This document shows positions 17,589-26,426 of a stretch of 64,000 bases of DNA, piece after piece. Position 1 is the stretch's first letter, and each line of letters starts with the position of its first letter. A program made the position numbers and the translations under genes. The notes below the pieces were generated by a model. The model was not told the origin of the DNA. It worked only from the letters and a program-made list of their open reading frames with translations, and ran no database searches. The stretch is from an uncultured Pelagibacteraceae bacterium (GTDB lineage: Bacteria; Pseudomonadota; Alphaproteobacteria; Pelagibacterales; Pelagibacteraceae): the NCBI GenBank assembly GCA_902622245.1, contig CACNPC010000002.1:124001-188000 (forward strand), read 5' to 3'.

Positions 17589-18503
17589 ATGAAATCTATA
17601 TGTGTATTTGGAGTATTTGTTGCAGACTTATGTTTTATTGGTGAAAAAATTCCTGAAGTGGGGCAAACTATTTTAGGAACAAAACACTTAATAGGACCTG
17701 GTGGAAAAGGATCTAACCAAGCCATTGCTGCAGCAAGACTTGGCGGAAACATAAGTTTTATTACAAAAATAGGTGATGATAATAATGCTGAAATGGCACT
17801 AAATTTATATAAATCCTCTGGGGTAAATATCGATTATATTATTAAAGACAAAAATCACTCAACTGGTGTAGCTGGTATTATGATTAATGCTAATACAGGT
17901 GATAATGCAATAAACATCATACCAGGCGCTGCTGGCACTTTAAATAGTTCTGATATAGATAATAATTTAAAAGCAATCGAGAAGTCAGATATATTCTTAA
18001 CACAATTAGAAACACCATACGATGTTACTAGTTATGCTTTACAAAAAGCAAAAGATACTGGATCAATTACTATTTTAAATCCAGCTCCGGCTTCAAAAAT
18101 ATCTGAGAATGACTTTAAAAACATAGACTATTTTACACCAAATGAAACTGAGGCTAGTTTTTATTTAGAAAAGAAAATAGAAACAAAATCTGAAATAGAA
18201 AATGCAGCTAAAGAATTCTTAAAAAAAGGAGTAAAAAATATTCTAATAACTCTAGGTTCTAAAGGAGCTTATTTTTCAAATGGAATCGAAAACCATTTTG
18301 TAGATGCTCATAAATTAAAAGACGATGTAAAAGATACTACTGGAGCAGGAGATGCATTCAATGGAGCTTTTAGTGTGGCATTAGCTAAATCGTTAAAAAT
18401 TGTTGATGCATTAGAATTTTCTAATAAAGTTGCTGGCATTTCTACAACTAAAGAAGGGGCTGCAAATTCAATGCCAAGTATCAATGAAGTAGAAAATTAT
18501 TAA
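17589..18503 (+). CDS. rbsK: Ribokinase-family sugar kinase (PfkB)
   Basis: 304-residue ATP-dependent sugar kinase. The first PfkB signature GPGGKGSNQAIAAARLGG lies near residues 36-53, and the second, KDTTGAGDAFNGAF with the catalytic Asp, near 250. NPAPAS and TPNETEA are typical of true ribokinases. It is cotranscribed with fucU and converges tail to tail, with no gap, on the enolase-superfamily dehydratase. Ribose is the textbook substrate; with FucU next to it another pentose or deoxy sugar is possible. Confidence 0.85.
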   Translation: MKSICVFGVFVADLCFIGEKIPEVGQTILGTKHLIGPGGKGSNQAIAAARLGGNISFITKIGDDNNAEMALNLYKSSGVNIDYIIKDKNHSTGVAGIMINANTGDNAINIIPGAAGTLNSSDIDNNLKAIEKSDIFLTQLETPYDVTSYALQKAKDTGSITILNPAPASKISENDFKNIDYFTPNETEASFYLEKKIETKSEIENAAKEFLKKGVKNILITLGSKGAYFSNGIENHFVDAHKLKDDVKDTTGAGDAFNGAFSVALAKSLKIVDALEFSNKVAGISTTKEGAANSMPSINEVENY

Positions 18504-19679
18504 TTACTCAATAATTTTAAATTCTGATTTATATTTATCTGTAATCTTAAGCCCAAGCCCTGGAACATTATCATCTAGATCTATCATTCCGTCTATTGGA
18601 GCAGGATCACCTTCAAAAATATAATAAAATAGTTCGTTACCAATTTCTACATCATGAACTGGAAAAAACTCTGAGATAGGACAATTAAAATTGGACATTG
18701 TTAAATGATAGTTATGCATTTGACCTGCATGTGGAATTACTGGAACTTGATAAGCCTCTGCAAGAGCATTTATTTTCTGAGCGATTGTAAATCCACCAAC
18801 TCTATTATTATCATATTGAATGTAGCTAACTGCATTGAAATCTAACAATTGTTTAAAACCAAATAGATTAAATTCATGTTCTCCCCCAGAAATTGGTATA
18901 GCGTTCATATTATTCAGTTCCGCATACCCATGAATATCATCAGCAATAACTGGTTCTTCTAACCATCTTGGGTTAAATTTTACCAATTTAGGTATCATTC
19001 TTTTAGAATAATCTAGGTTCCAACCCATATAACATTCTAACATTAAGTCAGCATCATCCCCGATTACTTCTCTTACAGCTTCTACAAGTTCAATGTTTTT
19101 TCTCATACCCTCAGGTCCATCTTTTGGCCCCCAACCAAATCTCATTTTAAACATTTTAAAACCTTGTTTTTTATATTTTTCAGCTTCATTTTGTAAATCT
19201 TTGATAGGTTGGCTATAAAGTTTTGATGCATAAACAGGTATCTTTTTTTTTGTTCTACCCCCTAACAATTTAAATACGGGTTTGTTAGTTAACTTTCCTA
19301 ATATATCCCAAATAGCAATATCAATTGCAGATATTGCAACCATACCCAAACCTCTTCTTCCCCATGCATGAGTTCTTCTATACATTTTTTCCCAGATGTA
19401 AGTGTAATCAAAAGGATCTTCTCCTATAACTAATGGTTTAAGATACTCATCAATAGTTTTTTTTACTAACTGAGGTGCAAGAGCTGCATTACCAATTCCA
19501 ATATGACCATCATCAGTTTCAATTTCACAAATTAACCATTCATGAAATCTGAAAGAGCCCATGGCATCTGATTTTTCATAAAGTAAATCTGATGCATTTG
19601 TGCAAAAATTATTTTGTGGAGGAACCGTTTTACCATTCCATTGATATACTTTTGTTCTTATATATTTAATTTTAGACAT
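18504..19679 (-). CDS. Enolase-superfamily acid-sugar dehydratase (L-rhamnonate dehydratase-like)
   Basis: 391-residue member of the mandelate racemase group, dehydrating a sugar acid to its 2-keto-3-deoxy form. Metal ligands lie in LMLECYM, WLEEPV and SGGEHE. The histidine-rich [10 protein letters not shown] segment, where the general base sits, and the C-terminal [13 protein letters not shown] ending resemble L-rhamnonate dehydratases. The short 20s-loop N-terminus ([16 protein letters not shown]) is complete. It lies directly after the PdxA-like gene (one base between stop and ATG) on the minus strand. Substrate could be L-rhamnonate, L-fuconate or another six-carbon acid. Confidence 0.82.
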   Translation of the reverse strand: MSKIKYIRTKVYQWNGKTVPPQNNFCTNASDLLYEKSDAMGSFRFHEWLICEIETDDGHIGIGNAALAPQLVKKTIDEYLKPLVIGEDPFDYTYIWEKMYRRTHAWGRRGLGMVAISAIDIAIWDILGKLTNKPVFKLLGGRTKKKIPVYASKLYSQPIKDLQNEAEKYKKQGFKMFKMRFGWGPKDGPEGMRKNIELVEAVREVIGDDADLMLECYMGWNLDYSKRMIPKLVKFNPRWLEEPVIADDIHGYAELNNMNAIPISGGEHEFNLFGFKQLLDFNAVSYIQYDNNRVGGFTIAQKINALAEAYQVPVIPHAGQMHNYHLTMSNFNCPISEFFPVHDVEIGNELFYYIFEGDPAPIDGMIDLDDNVPGLGLKITDKYKSEFKIIE

Positions 19680-20672
19680 TTAATTTAAATTTTGAGCCAT
19701 CCTTAATGCTATTCTAAACGATTGCAATGTTGGCTCCAAATTTGCCTGATTTTTTCCAGCAATATCGAAAGCAGTTCCATGCGCAGGTGTTGTTATTGGA
19801 ATTGGAAGACCACCTTGAACTGTTACCCCTCTATCAAATCCAAAAGCCTTTAGTCCAGATTGAAGAGCATCATGATACATTCCAACAATACAATCATGAT
19901 TTTTATTTTTAAATGCTGTAATGAAAGAAGTATCACATGGCAAAGGACCATCAGCATTAATACCAAGTTTTTTTGCTTCTTCTATTGCTGGTATTATCTC
20001 ATCTTTTTCTTCATTACCAAACTCTGCATGAGGGTTAAGAGCTTGAACCGCAACTCTTGGATTTTCTATACCGTTTAATTTCATTGCTTCATTAATCAAT
20101 TTTATTGGCTTCATTATTTTATCTTTCTTAATATGTTCTGGAACTTCTTTGATAGGTATATGAGATGTCACTCGTGCAGTCCAAAAATTATCTACTACAT
20201 TAAATTCACAAAAAAAACTTTTTACATTTAATTTATCAGCCATATGATGTAATTCGTCATCAAATTTACATCCACCTAGTTTTAAGCTTGTCTTATTAAA
20301 AGGACCAAAATTAATGGCATCAATTTTTTTTTCTTTCGCAAGTTCTAGTGCTAAATTTAATGCATTTAAAACTGTTTCCCCAGATTCTGCAGAGCACTCT
20401 GATAAATTATAATCTTTGTTTTTACCCTTAGAGATATCTAAAAAATACTTACTTTTTTTATCAAAATTTATTTCATCAAAATCAGTAACAATTTCTAGGT
20501 CTGAATTATTTCCTGAAATTTTATCTCCAGCGTTTAAAATATTTTTTTCACCAATTATAGTAATGTTTGCGTTTGATAGTTCGTTTTGGGTCAAAAGTTT
20601 TGATATAAGTTCTGGTCCAATACCTGATGGATCTCCTAGCAATAAAGCAATATTTTTTTTCTTATTTGTCAT
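19680..20672 (-). CDS. PdxA-like 4-phospho-hydroxyacid dehydrogenase
   Basis: 330-residue NAD-dependent oxidative decarboxylase of the PdxA family. The N-terminal LLLGDPSGIGPEL and the metal-ligand histidines in ALNPHAEFG and GMYHDALQSGLKA are clear, as is PAHGTAFDIAG. The usual GHTE segment near residue 135 is replaced by DDELHHMADKL, so it is unlikely to be the housekeeping vitamin B6 enzyme. A catabolic role (PdxA2-type or dihydrodiol/acid-sugar type) fits its pairing with the dehydratase and the divergent TctCBA transporter. Confidence 0.75.
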   Translation of the reverse strand: MTNKKKNIALLLGDPSGIGPELISKLLTQNELSNANITIIGEKNILNAGDKISGNNSDLEIVTDFDEINFDKKSKYFLDISKGKNKDYNLSECSAESGETVLNALNLALELAKEKKIDAINFGPFNKTSLKLGGCKFDDELHHMADKLNVKSFFCEFNVVDNFWTARVTSHIPIKEVPEHIKKDKIMKPIKLINEAMKLNGIENPRVAVQALNPHAEFGNEEKDEIIPAIEEAKKLGINADGPLPCDTSFITAFKNKNHDCIVGMYHDALQSGLKAFGFDRGVTVQGGLPIPITTPAHGTAFDIAGKNQANLEPTLQSFRIALRMAQNLN

Positions 20673-20741
20673 CTTTTTTCTTACTGTTTCTAACAGATTA
20701 TGATTAAATATTTAAATATAAATTAACTTAAGAGGGAAATA

Positions 20742-21716
20742 ATGAAAAAAAGCTTTAAACTATTTTTAGCTGCTGCATTTTTAGTAACTGAATTTTTCGT
20801 TGTAGCACTTCCACTTATGATTACATCTGCAAAAGCAGATGGTCATCCAATACAAGCAATTACTCATGCTGGTTTTGGTGGTGGAACAGATGTTACTACT
20901 AGAATGATGTTATTAAGAGCAAGAAGAGTTTTAAAACAAGACATGCAATTAGTTAATAAAAAAGGTGGTGGTGGAGCTGCATCTATGGACTATATGATGA
21001 CACTTCCTGCTGATGGTAATCACACTTTGACTTGGACTACTGGTCACGCTGTATCAATGGCTTTAGGTAAAACAAAAGTCAAAATAAGTGATATGCAACC
21101 ACTAGCTAGAGGAACTGATGATCCTCAACTATTTGTTGTTAACTGTAATAATGACATTAAAGATGCTAAGAAATTTATTAGCACGCAAAAATCAAAATCA
21201 CTAAAATATGGAACAACTCACACTGGCGGAATTGATGATGTTAGTGCAATTGCATTTACTAAAAAAGGTGGATTAAAAGATCCAACTATTGTTGCTTACA
21301 AAGGTGTTGCACCAATTAAAACTAATCTAATCAAGGGAGATATTGATGTAGGAGTTTTAAATTTAGGTGAGGCCCTAACTGAAATTAATGAAGGCAAACT
21401 TTGTGTTTCAGTTGTATTAGCAAATAATAGAATGGCTAAAATAGGAGATTCTCCAACAGCGAAAGAATTAGGGATACCTGTTTCTTTATCTACTGTTAGA
21501 GGTTTCGTAACTAAAAAAGGTGCTCCAGCAGACAGAGTTAAGCAACTAGAAGCTGGAATGATGAAAGCTATGAGTCACAACTACTATAAAAATTTCCTAA
21601 CAGAAATTGGTCTTGATGAGACTAGTGTTGTAGGTGCAGATGAATGGGGCAAGCAAATGGAAGAAATGCTTGCTGAAATGACAGCTCAACTCAAAGCATT
21701 GGGTTACATTAATTAA
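20742..21716 (+). CDS. tctC: Tripartite tricarboxylate transporter binding protein (TctC/Bug)
   Basis: 324-residue periplasmic solute-binding protein of the Bug family. It has a signal peptide ending near ASAKADG (about residue 31), then THAGFGGGTDVTTRMM, where the family ligand loop normally reads PGGxxD. LVNKKGGGGAASMDYM and the GVAPIKTNLIKGDIDVGVLNLGEAL segment are diagnostic. Bug proteins bind carboxylates, and with the neighbouring dehydratase an acid sugar or other carboxylate is expected. A good Shine-Dalgarno (AAGAGGGAAA) precedes the start. A hairpin follows within 41 bases. Confidence 0.9.
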   Translation: MKKSFKLFLAAAFLVTEFFVVALPLMITSAKADGHPIQAITHAGFGGGTDVTTRMMLLRARRVLKQDMQLVNKKGGGGAASMDYMMTLPADGNHTLTWTTGHAVSMALGKTKVKISDMQPLARGTDDPQLFVVNCNNDIKDAKKFISTQKSKSLKYGTTHTGGIDDVSAIAFTKKGGLKDPTIVAYKGVAPIKTNLIKGDIDVGVLNLGEALTEINEGKLCVSVVLANNRMAKIGDSPTAKELGIPVSLSTVRGFVTKKGAPADRVKQLEAGMMKAMSHNYYKNFLTEIGLDETSVVGADEWGKQMEEMLAEMTAQLKALGYIN

Positions 21717-21734
21717 TAAATTTTGTACATTTAA

Positions 21735-22241
21735 ATGAATGATGTACATAAAGAAAAAGGGACAAACAAAAGTTTGTCCCTTTTTTTTAAAAGTTCATTC
21801 ATTGTATCAGCTGTAATAATAGTAATTTCTTCAATCCTATTATACTTTACGTTTACTTTTGATATAGTGCCTCCTATATTAAATAGAGGTATACAGCCAG
21901 CAACATTTCCAAAGGCCCTACTAATTTTAATTATTGCACTAACTTTATTAACTTATTTTATTTCTCTTAAAAATCCATGGAAAAATGAAAAAAAATTACC
22001 TAATTCATTTTACATCACTTTACTTTCATTTGTAGTTTTTATAATTGTTTCAAAATTTTTAGATTTCTTTTTAGGCATAGCATTACTTTCAATCATAGTT
22101 TCTTACTTTTGGGGAGAAAGAAGAGTTACCTATTTAATAATGGTATCAATTATATTTCCTTTAATTGTTTTTGTATTTTTTGAAACAATTTTAGGATTAC
22201 GATTTCCACCTGGAATTATTACAAATCTTTATTACGGATAA
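21735..22241 (+). CDS. tctB: Tripartite tricarboxylate transporter small membrane subunit (TctB)
   Basis: 168-residue inner-membrane protein with four hydrophobic segments (FIVSAVIIVISSILLYF, FPKALLILIIALTLLTYF, and two after residue 90). TFPKALLI fits the conserved start of the TctB domain. The ATG at 21735 lacks a Shine-Dalgarno, and codons 7-18 lie inside a perfect terminator-like hairpin. The only later non-ATG option, TTG at 21774, also lies in it. The start is therefore uncertain, but the frame and downstream tctA (1 base after the stop) support the gene. Confidence 0.85.
   Translation: MNDVHKEKGTNKSLSLFFKSSFIVSAVIIVISSILLYFTFTFDIVPPILNRGIQPATFPKALLILIIALTLLTYFISLKNPWKNEKKLPNSFYITLLSFVVFIIVSKFLDFFLGIALLSIIVSYFWGERRVTYLIMVSIIFPLIVFVFFETILGLRFPPGIITNLYYG
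21757..21782 (+). terminator. Terminator-like hairpin inside the first codons of tctB
   Basis: Perfect 11-bp stem (arms 21757-21767 and 21772-21782, core AAGGGACAAAC) with a 4-base loop and a T run to 21788. It is located 41 bases after the tctC stop but within the tctB reading frame, encoding the KGTNKSLSLFF part. A ribosome that has begun tctB would cover the stem, so initiation could decide between termination and read-through (inference). Confidence 0.85.
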
Positions 22242-22242
22242 A

Positions 22243-23721
22243 ATGGAAAATTTAGGTTTAATCTTTGCTCCTTTATTTAGTTATAAATTATTAATTGTTT
22301 TATTTTTTGGAACAATTTTTGGATTAATTCTTGGAGTTCTTCCTGGACTAGGACCAACAACAGGCGGTGCTTTAATATTACCATTTACGATGACACTAGA
22401 TCCACTATCTGCAATTGTATTACTGACTGCAATTTATTGTGCAGGAACTTATGGAGGTGCGATTACCGCAATTTTAATAAATACCCCTGGAACTCCTGCA
22501 GCAGCAGCCACATGTTTAGATGGTTACCCTTTAGCACAAAAAGGAGAAGCTGGTAGAGCTTTAGGTATGGCAACTGTCTCAAGCGTAATTGGTGGAATTG
22601 CTAGTGTTGTAGTTCTTATATTTTTTGCACCTTTACTTGCAAATTTAGCTTACGAATTCGGCCAACCTGAATATTTTGCTCTTGCAATTTTTGGATTAAC
22701 TATGCTTGCATCAATTGGCGAAGGTAGTCCTATTAAAAATTTAATTGCTGGTGCTTTTGGAATTCTAATTTCAACTGTTGGTAAAGATTTTATGACATCT
22801 ATAGATAGGTTTACATTTGGAATTAATGAATTGACTGAAGGTATTGGTTTTATTCCAGTAGTAGTAGGTTTATTTGCTATTAGTGAAATGTTAACTCAAT
22901 CTACTTTAATTAATCAAATATTTAATAGAGTAGCTTTAAAGGCAGTTAAACTTCCGTCAATCGATGATTATAAAAAAACTTGGAAAACAATAATTAGATC
23001 TAGCGGCATAGGATCATTCATTGGTGTTTTACCAGCAGAGGGAGGAACAGTTGCATCATTAATAGGATATGCTGAAGCAAAAAGATGGTCAAAAAAACCT
23101 GAGGATTTTGGAAAAGGATCAATTGAAGGAATAGCTGGAGCTGAAGCAGCAAATAATGCTGCTACTGGAGGAGCTATGGTTCCAACTCTAGCTTTAGGCA
23201 TTCCTGGTAGTGCGACTACAGCAGTAATACTTACAGGATTGATCATACATGGTGTAAGACCGGGTCCAGATTTATTTAGAGAGCAACCTGAGTTTCTTTA
23301 TGGAATATTTGGATCAATGCTAATTGCAAATATTTTATTCTTCGTATTAGGATTTTTTGGAGCTAAAATATTTGCAAGAATAACTCTAGTTCCAAATAAA
23401 TTATTATGGCCGATGATTTTTGCAGTTTCTGTTTGTGGAACATATTCATTAAATCAGTCAATTATTGATGTTTGGTTGATGCTATTATTTGGAGTTATTG
23501 GCTTTTTTATGAGAAGATATGGATTTTCAGTTGTACCTGTAATTATAGGTTTAATTTTAGGTGAATTAGTAGAGGGAACTTTAAGACAATCGCTTGTTAT
23601 TTTTGATGGGAACTGGTTAATGTTCCTTCAAAGACCTATAGCTTTAACATTTTTTGTTTTATCTTTAATTGCTTTAAGTTTTCCATTAATAAAGAGAAAG
23701 AAAAAAAATGATAAAGTTTGA
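22243..23721 (+). CDS. tctA: Tripartite tricarboxylate transporter large membrane subunit (TctA)
   Basis: 492-residue inner-membrane transport channel with about 11-12 hydrophobic segments. Signature motifs are GVLPGLGPTTGGALILPFT near residue 32, AIYCAGTYGGAITAILINTPGTPAAAAT near 65-90, and the internal repeat GVLPAEGGTVASLIGYAEAK and GIPGSATTAVILTG. Uses an ion gradient to import the carboxylate captured by TctC. One base after tctB and overlapping the SDR gene by 14 bases, which ties transporter and enzyme together. Confidence 0.93.
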   Translation: MENLGLIFAPLFSYKLLIVLFFGTIFGLILGVLPGLGPTTGGALILPFTMTLDPLSAIVLLTAIYCAGTYGGAITAILINTPGTPAAAATCLDGYPLAQKGEAGRALGMATVSSVIGGIASVVVLIFFAPLLANLAYEFGQPEYFALAIFGLTMLASIGEGSPIKNLIAGAFGILISTVGKDFMTSIDRFTFGINELTEGIGFIPVVVGLFAISEMLTQSTLINQIFNRVALKAVKLPSIDDYKKTWKTIIRSSGIGSFIGVLPAEGGTVASLIGYAEAKRWSKKPEDFGKGSIEGIAGAEAANNAATGGAMVPTLALGIPGSATTAVILTGLIIHGVRPGPDLFREQPEFLYGIFGSMLIANILFFVLGFFGAKIFARITLVPNKLLWPMIFAVSVCGTYSLNQSIIDVWLMLLFGVIGFFMRRYGFSVVPVIIGLILGELVEGTLRQSLVIFDGNWLMFLQRPIALTFFVLSLIALSFPLIKRKKKNDKV

Positions 23722-24457
23722 TCTAAGTAACAGAGTTGCAGTTATAACAGGTGGAGCCCAAGGTTTTGGATTTGCAATAGCGGAAAGATTCATTCAATCA
23801 GGAGCAAAAGTTGTTATATGGGATATTGATGAACGAGAAGCAAAGAAAGCTGTTGAAAAAATAAATTCAGAAAACATAAGTTATAAAATTGTAAATGTAT
23901 GTAACTTTAAAGAGATTTCTAAAAGCTTAAAAGATATTGAGACTGAACATAATAAAATAGATATCTTTGTAAATAATGCTGGGATAACCGGCATGAACAA
24001 AACAGTTGCAGAATATCCTATTGAGGAATGGGAAAAAGTAATTCAATTAAATTTAAATGCAGTATTTTACTGTTGCAAAGCAGTTGTTCCTTATTTGGAA
24101 AAAAATAATTATGGAAGAATAGTTAATATTGCATCAATTGCTGGAAAAGAAGGCAATCCTAATGCTGGAGCTTATAGTACATCAAAAGCTGGAGTTATTG
24201 GTTTAACAAAATCTCTAGGAAAAGAATTAGCATTAAAAAATATAGCAGTAAATTGCGTAACACCAGCGGCTGCAAAAACAAGAATATTTGATCAAATGAC
24301 CGAAGAGCATATAAATTACATGCTTTCAAAGATTCCAAGAAATAAGTTTGCAAAAGTTAATGAATTGGCCTCTTTAGTAACTTACTTAGCTAGTGAAGAA
24401 AACTCTTTTGCAACTGCAGCAGTGTTTGATCTAAGCGGGGGAAGAGCTACTTATTAA
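23708..24457 (+). CDS. Short-chain dehydrogenase/reductase (sugar or hydroxyacid dehydrogenase)
   Basis: 249-residue classical SDR. Cofactor motif TGGAQGFGFAIAE, an acidic residue after the second strand (WDIDERE) suggesting NAD preference, NNAGI, catalytic Ser in NIASIAGK and YSTSKAG (Tyr/Lys). It begins inside the end of tctA, so it probably acts on the imported substrate or a downstream intermediate. A 2-keto-3-deoxy-L-fuconate/rhamnonate dehydrogenase role would fit the neighbouring dehydratase and FAH-type hydrolase; that is an inference from gene context. Confidence 0.87.
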   Translation: MIKFDLSNRVAVITGGAQGFGFAIAERFIQSGAKVVIWDIDEREAKKAVEKINSENISYKIVNVCNFKEISKSLKDIETEHNKIDIFVNNAGITGMNKTVAEYPIEEWEKVIQLNLNAVFYCCKAVVPYLEKNNYGRIVNIASIAGKEGNPNAGAYSTSKAGVIGLTKSLGKELALKNIAVNCVTPAAAKTRIFDQMTEEHINYMLSKIPRNKFAKVNELASLVTYLASEENSFATAAVFDLSGGRATY

Positions 24458-24466
24458 TGTATTTAA

Positions 24467-24472
24467 TATAAT
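24467..24472 (+). promoter_or_regulatory. -10 box nine bases before the YghZ-like gene
   Basis: TATAAT at 24467-24472 with the ATG at 24482 leaves room for a 5-prime leader of only about 2-3 bases. A run of T rather than a Shine-Dalgarno lies between. The -35 region falls in the end of the SDR gene and shows no clear match. Confidence 0.4.
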
Positions 24473-24481
24473 ATTTTTTTT

Positions 24482-25510
24482 ATGAAATACTCTGCATCTA
24501 AAAATAGATACTCAAATATGTTATATAGGACTTGCGGTGACAGCGGTGTAAAATTACCTTTAATAAGCTTGGGTCTTTGGCATAATTTTGGAGCCAAAAT
24601 CCCACTTTCAAGTATTAAAAAAATCTTATTTTACGCTTTTGATAGAGGTATTACTCATTTTGATTTGGCAAATAATTATGGCCCACCATATGGAAGTACT
24701 GAAATTAATTTTGGAAAAATAATAAGCAAAGACTTAAAAAAATATAGAGACGAACTCATCATATCATCTAAAGCTGGTTATGATATGTGGGAAGGACCCT
24801 ATGGAGAATGGGGATCAAAAAAACATATTATTGCAAGTTGTGATCAAAGTTTAAAAAGAATGAAAGTTGATTATTTTGACATATTTTATTCTCATAGATT
24901 TGACCCAAATACACCTTTAGAAGAGACAGTAGATGCCTTAGAAAGTATTTATAAATCTGGAAAAGCTTTATATATTGGCATTTCATCTTATTCCTCCAAA
25001 AAGACAAATCAAATTTATAAAATTTTAAAATCAAGAAATATTAAATTGTTTATTCATCAACCATCATATTCGCTAATAAATAGATGGATTGAAAAAGATT
25101 TAACTAAGACAATAAGAAAACTAAAAATTGGATGTATTGCTTTTTCTCCACTAGCTCAAGGAATGCTATCAGATAAATATTTAAAAAAGATACCTAAAGT
25201 TTCAAGAGCAAGTGATGTTACATCATACTTAGATAAATCATTAATAACAAAAAAAAACTTAAAGATTGTTTCTGATTTAAATAAGATTGCAATTAAAAGA
25301 GGGCAATCTTTATCTCAAATGGCAATCTCTTGGGTTTTATCAAAAAATTATGTAACATCTGCTCTAATAGGAGTTAGAAGTTTAAATCAATTAAAAGAGA
25401 ATTTGGAAAGTCTAAACAAACTTAGATTTTCAGCCTCTGAAATGAAAATAATTAATAAAACTGCAAAAGATGGTAATATTAACATCTGGAAGCAGTCAAG
25501 CTCATATTAA
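24482..25510 (+). CDS. gpr: Aldo/keto reductase, L-glyceraldehyde-3-phosphate reductase (YghZ) type
   Basis: 342-residue NADPH-dependent reductase. The sequence follows E. coli YghZ/Gpr along its length: MLYRTCGDSGVKLPLISLGLWHNFG, THFDLANNYGPPYGS, AGYDMWEGPYGEWGS and DIFYSHRFDPNTPLEET. The catalytic tetrad is visible as Asp (FDLANNY), Tyr (NNYG), Lys (SSKAGYD) and His (YSHR). In this context it may reduce or oxidise lactaldehyde, glyceraldehyde or a sugar. It has its own candidate promoter and precedes the ROK kinase by one base. Confidence 0.85.
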   Translation: MKYSASKNRYSNMLYRTCGDSGVKLPLISLGLWHNFGAKIPLSSIKKILFYAFDRGITHFDLANNYGPPYGSTEINFGKIISKDLKKYRDELIISSKAGYDMWEGPYGEWGSKKHIIASCDQSLKRMKVDYFDIFYSHRFDPNTPLEETVDALESIYKSGKALYIGISSYSSKKTNQIYKILKSRNIKLFIHQPSYSLINRWIEKDLTKTIRKLKIGCIAFSPLAQGMLSDKYLKKIPKVSRASDVTSYLDKSLITKKNLKIVSDLNKIAIKRGQSLSQMAISWVLSKNYVTSALIGVRSLNQLKENLESLNKLRFSASEMKIINKTAKDGNINIWKQSSSY

Positions 25511-25511
25511 A

Positions 25512-26417
25512 ATGTATATTGGTATTGATTTAGGTGGAACTAAAACGGAGTCGATTATATTAGATAATAAAGGTAATGAGTTAGAGAGAATAAGAAAATC
25601 AACTCCAAAAAATTACAATGGCACACTTGATATAGTTTGTGAACTAGTAAATTATTTAGAAGATAAATATAAATCTAAATGTAGTGTAGGTGTAGGTTCT
25701 CCTGGAGCTCTTTCTTTTGAAAACGACTGTATAAAAGGCGGTAATTCAACATGGTTAAATAATAGACCACTAAAAAAAGATTTAGAACTTAGATTAAATC
25801 GAAATATTTTTTTAGAAAATGATGCAAACTGTTTTGCATTATCGGAGTCAATTGACGGAGCAGGAAAAAATGATGATGTTGTTTTTGGAGTAATAATTGG
25901 AACAGGAGTTGGTGGAGGTCTCGTTATAAACAATAAAATTATCAATGGTCATAATAACATAACTGGAGAGTGGGGCCATAATCAGATGCCACTGGGCTCA
26001 AATGACAAATGGAATAGACATGATTGTTATTGTGGAAAAAAAGGATGTATAGAAACTTTTCTATCGGGACCAGGTTTCTCAAGACATTTTTTTGATATGT
26101 TTAAAATTAATCTCGATGCTAAAATTATACAAGATAATGCTAATAATGGAGATGAAAAATCTTTAGAATTTATTTCTCAATATCTAGACTATCTAGCAAG
26201 AGGACTTTCCCAAGTCATAAATATTGTTGATCCTGGAGCTATAGTTTTAGGTGGAGGTGTTTCAAATATGAAGCAAATTTATGAGAATATAAATCCTAAA
26301 TTAAAAAAATATGTGTTTAGTGACACTGTAAATACAAAAGTATTAAAACATATTCACGGTGACTCTAGCGGCGTAAGAGGAGCTGCAGATTTAGGAAGAT
26401 CTAACGATACAATATAA
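25512..26417 (+). CDS. ROK-family sugar kinase (Mak/fructokinase-like)
   Basis: 301 residues from the ATG at 25512, preferred because the in-frame start at 25470 lies inside the reductase gene and the family begins right at MYIGIDLGGTKTE. Motifs: phosphate loop DLGGTKTE, catalytic Asp in LENDANCFAL, GTGVGGG, and the zinc site GEWGHNQM followed by CYCGKKGC. CYCGKKGCIETFLSGPGF is close to E. coli Mak. It phosphorylates a hexose using ATP. No DNA-binding domain is present, so it is a kinase rather than a ROK repressor. Confidence 0.85.
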   Translation: MYIGIDLGGTKTESIILDNKGNELERIRKSTPKNYNGTLDIVCELVNYLEDKYKSKCSVGVGSPGALSFENDCIKGGNSTWLNNRPLKKDLELRLNRNIFLENDANCFALSESIDGAGKNDDVVFGVIIGTGVGGGLVINNKIINGHNNITGEWGHNQMPLGSNDKWNRHDCYCGKKGCIETFLSGPGFSRHFFDMFKINLDAKIIQDNANNGDEKSLEFISQYLDYLARGLSQVINIVDPGAIVLGGGVSNMKQIYENINPKLKKYVFSDTVNTKVLKHIHGDSSGVRGAADLGRSNDTI

Positions 26418-26426
26418 ATTTAAATA

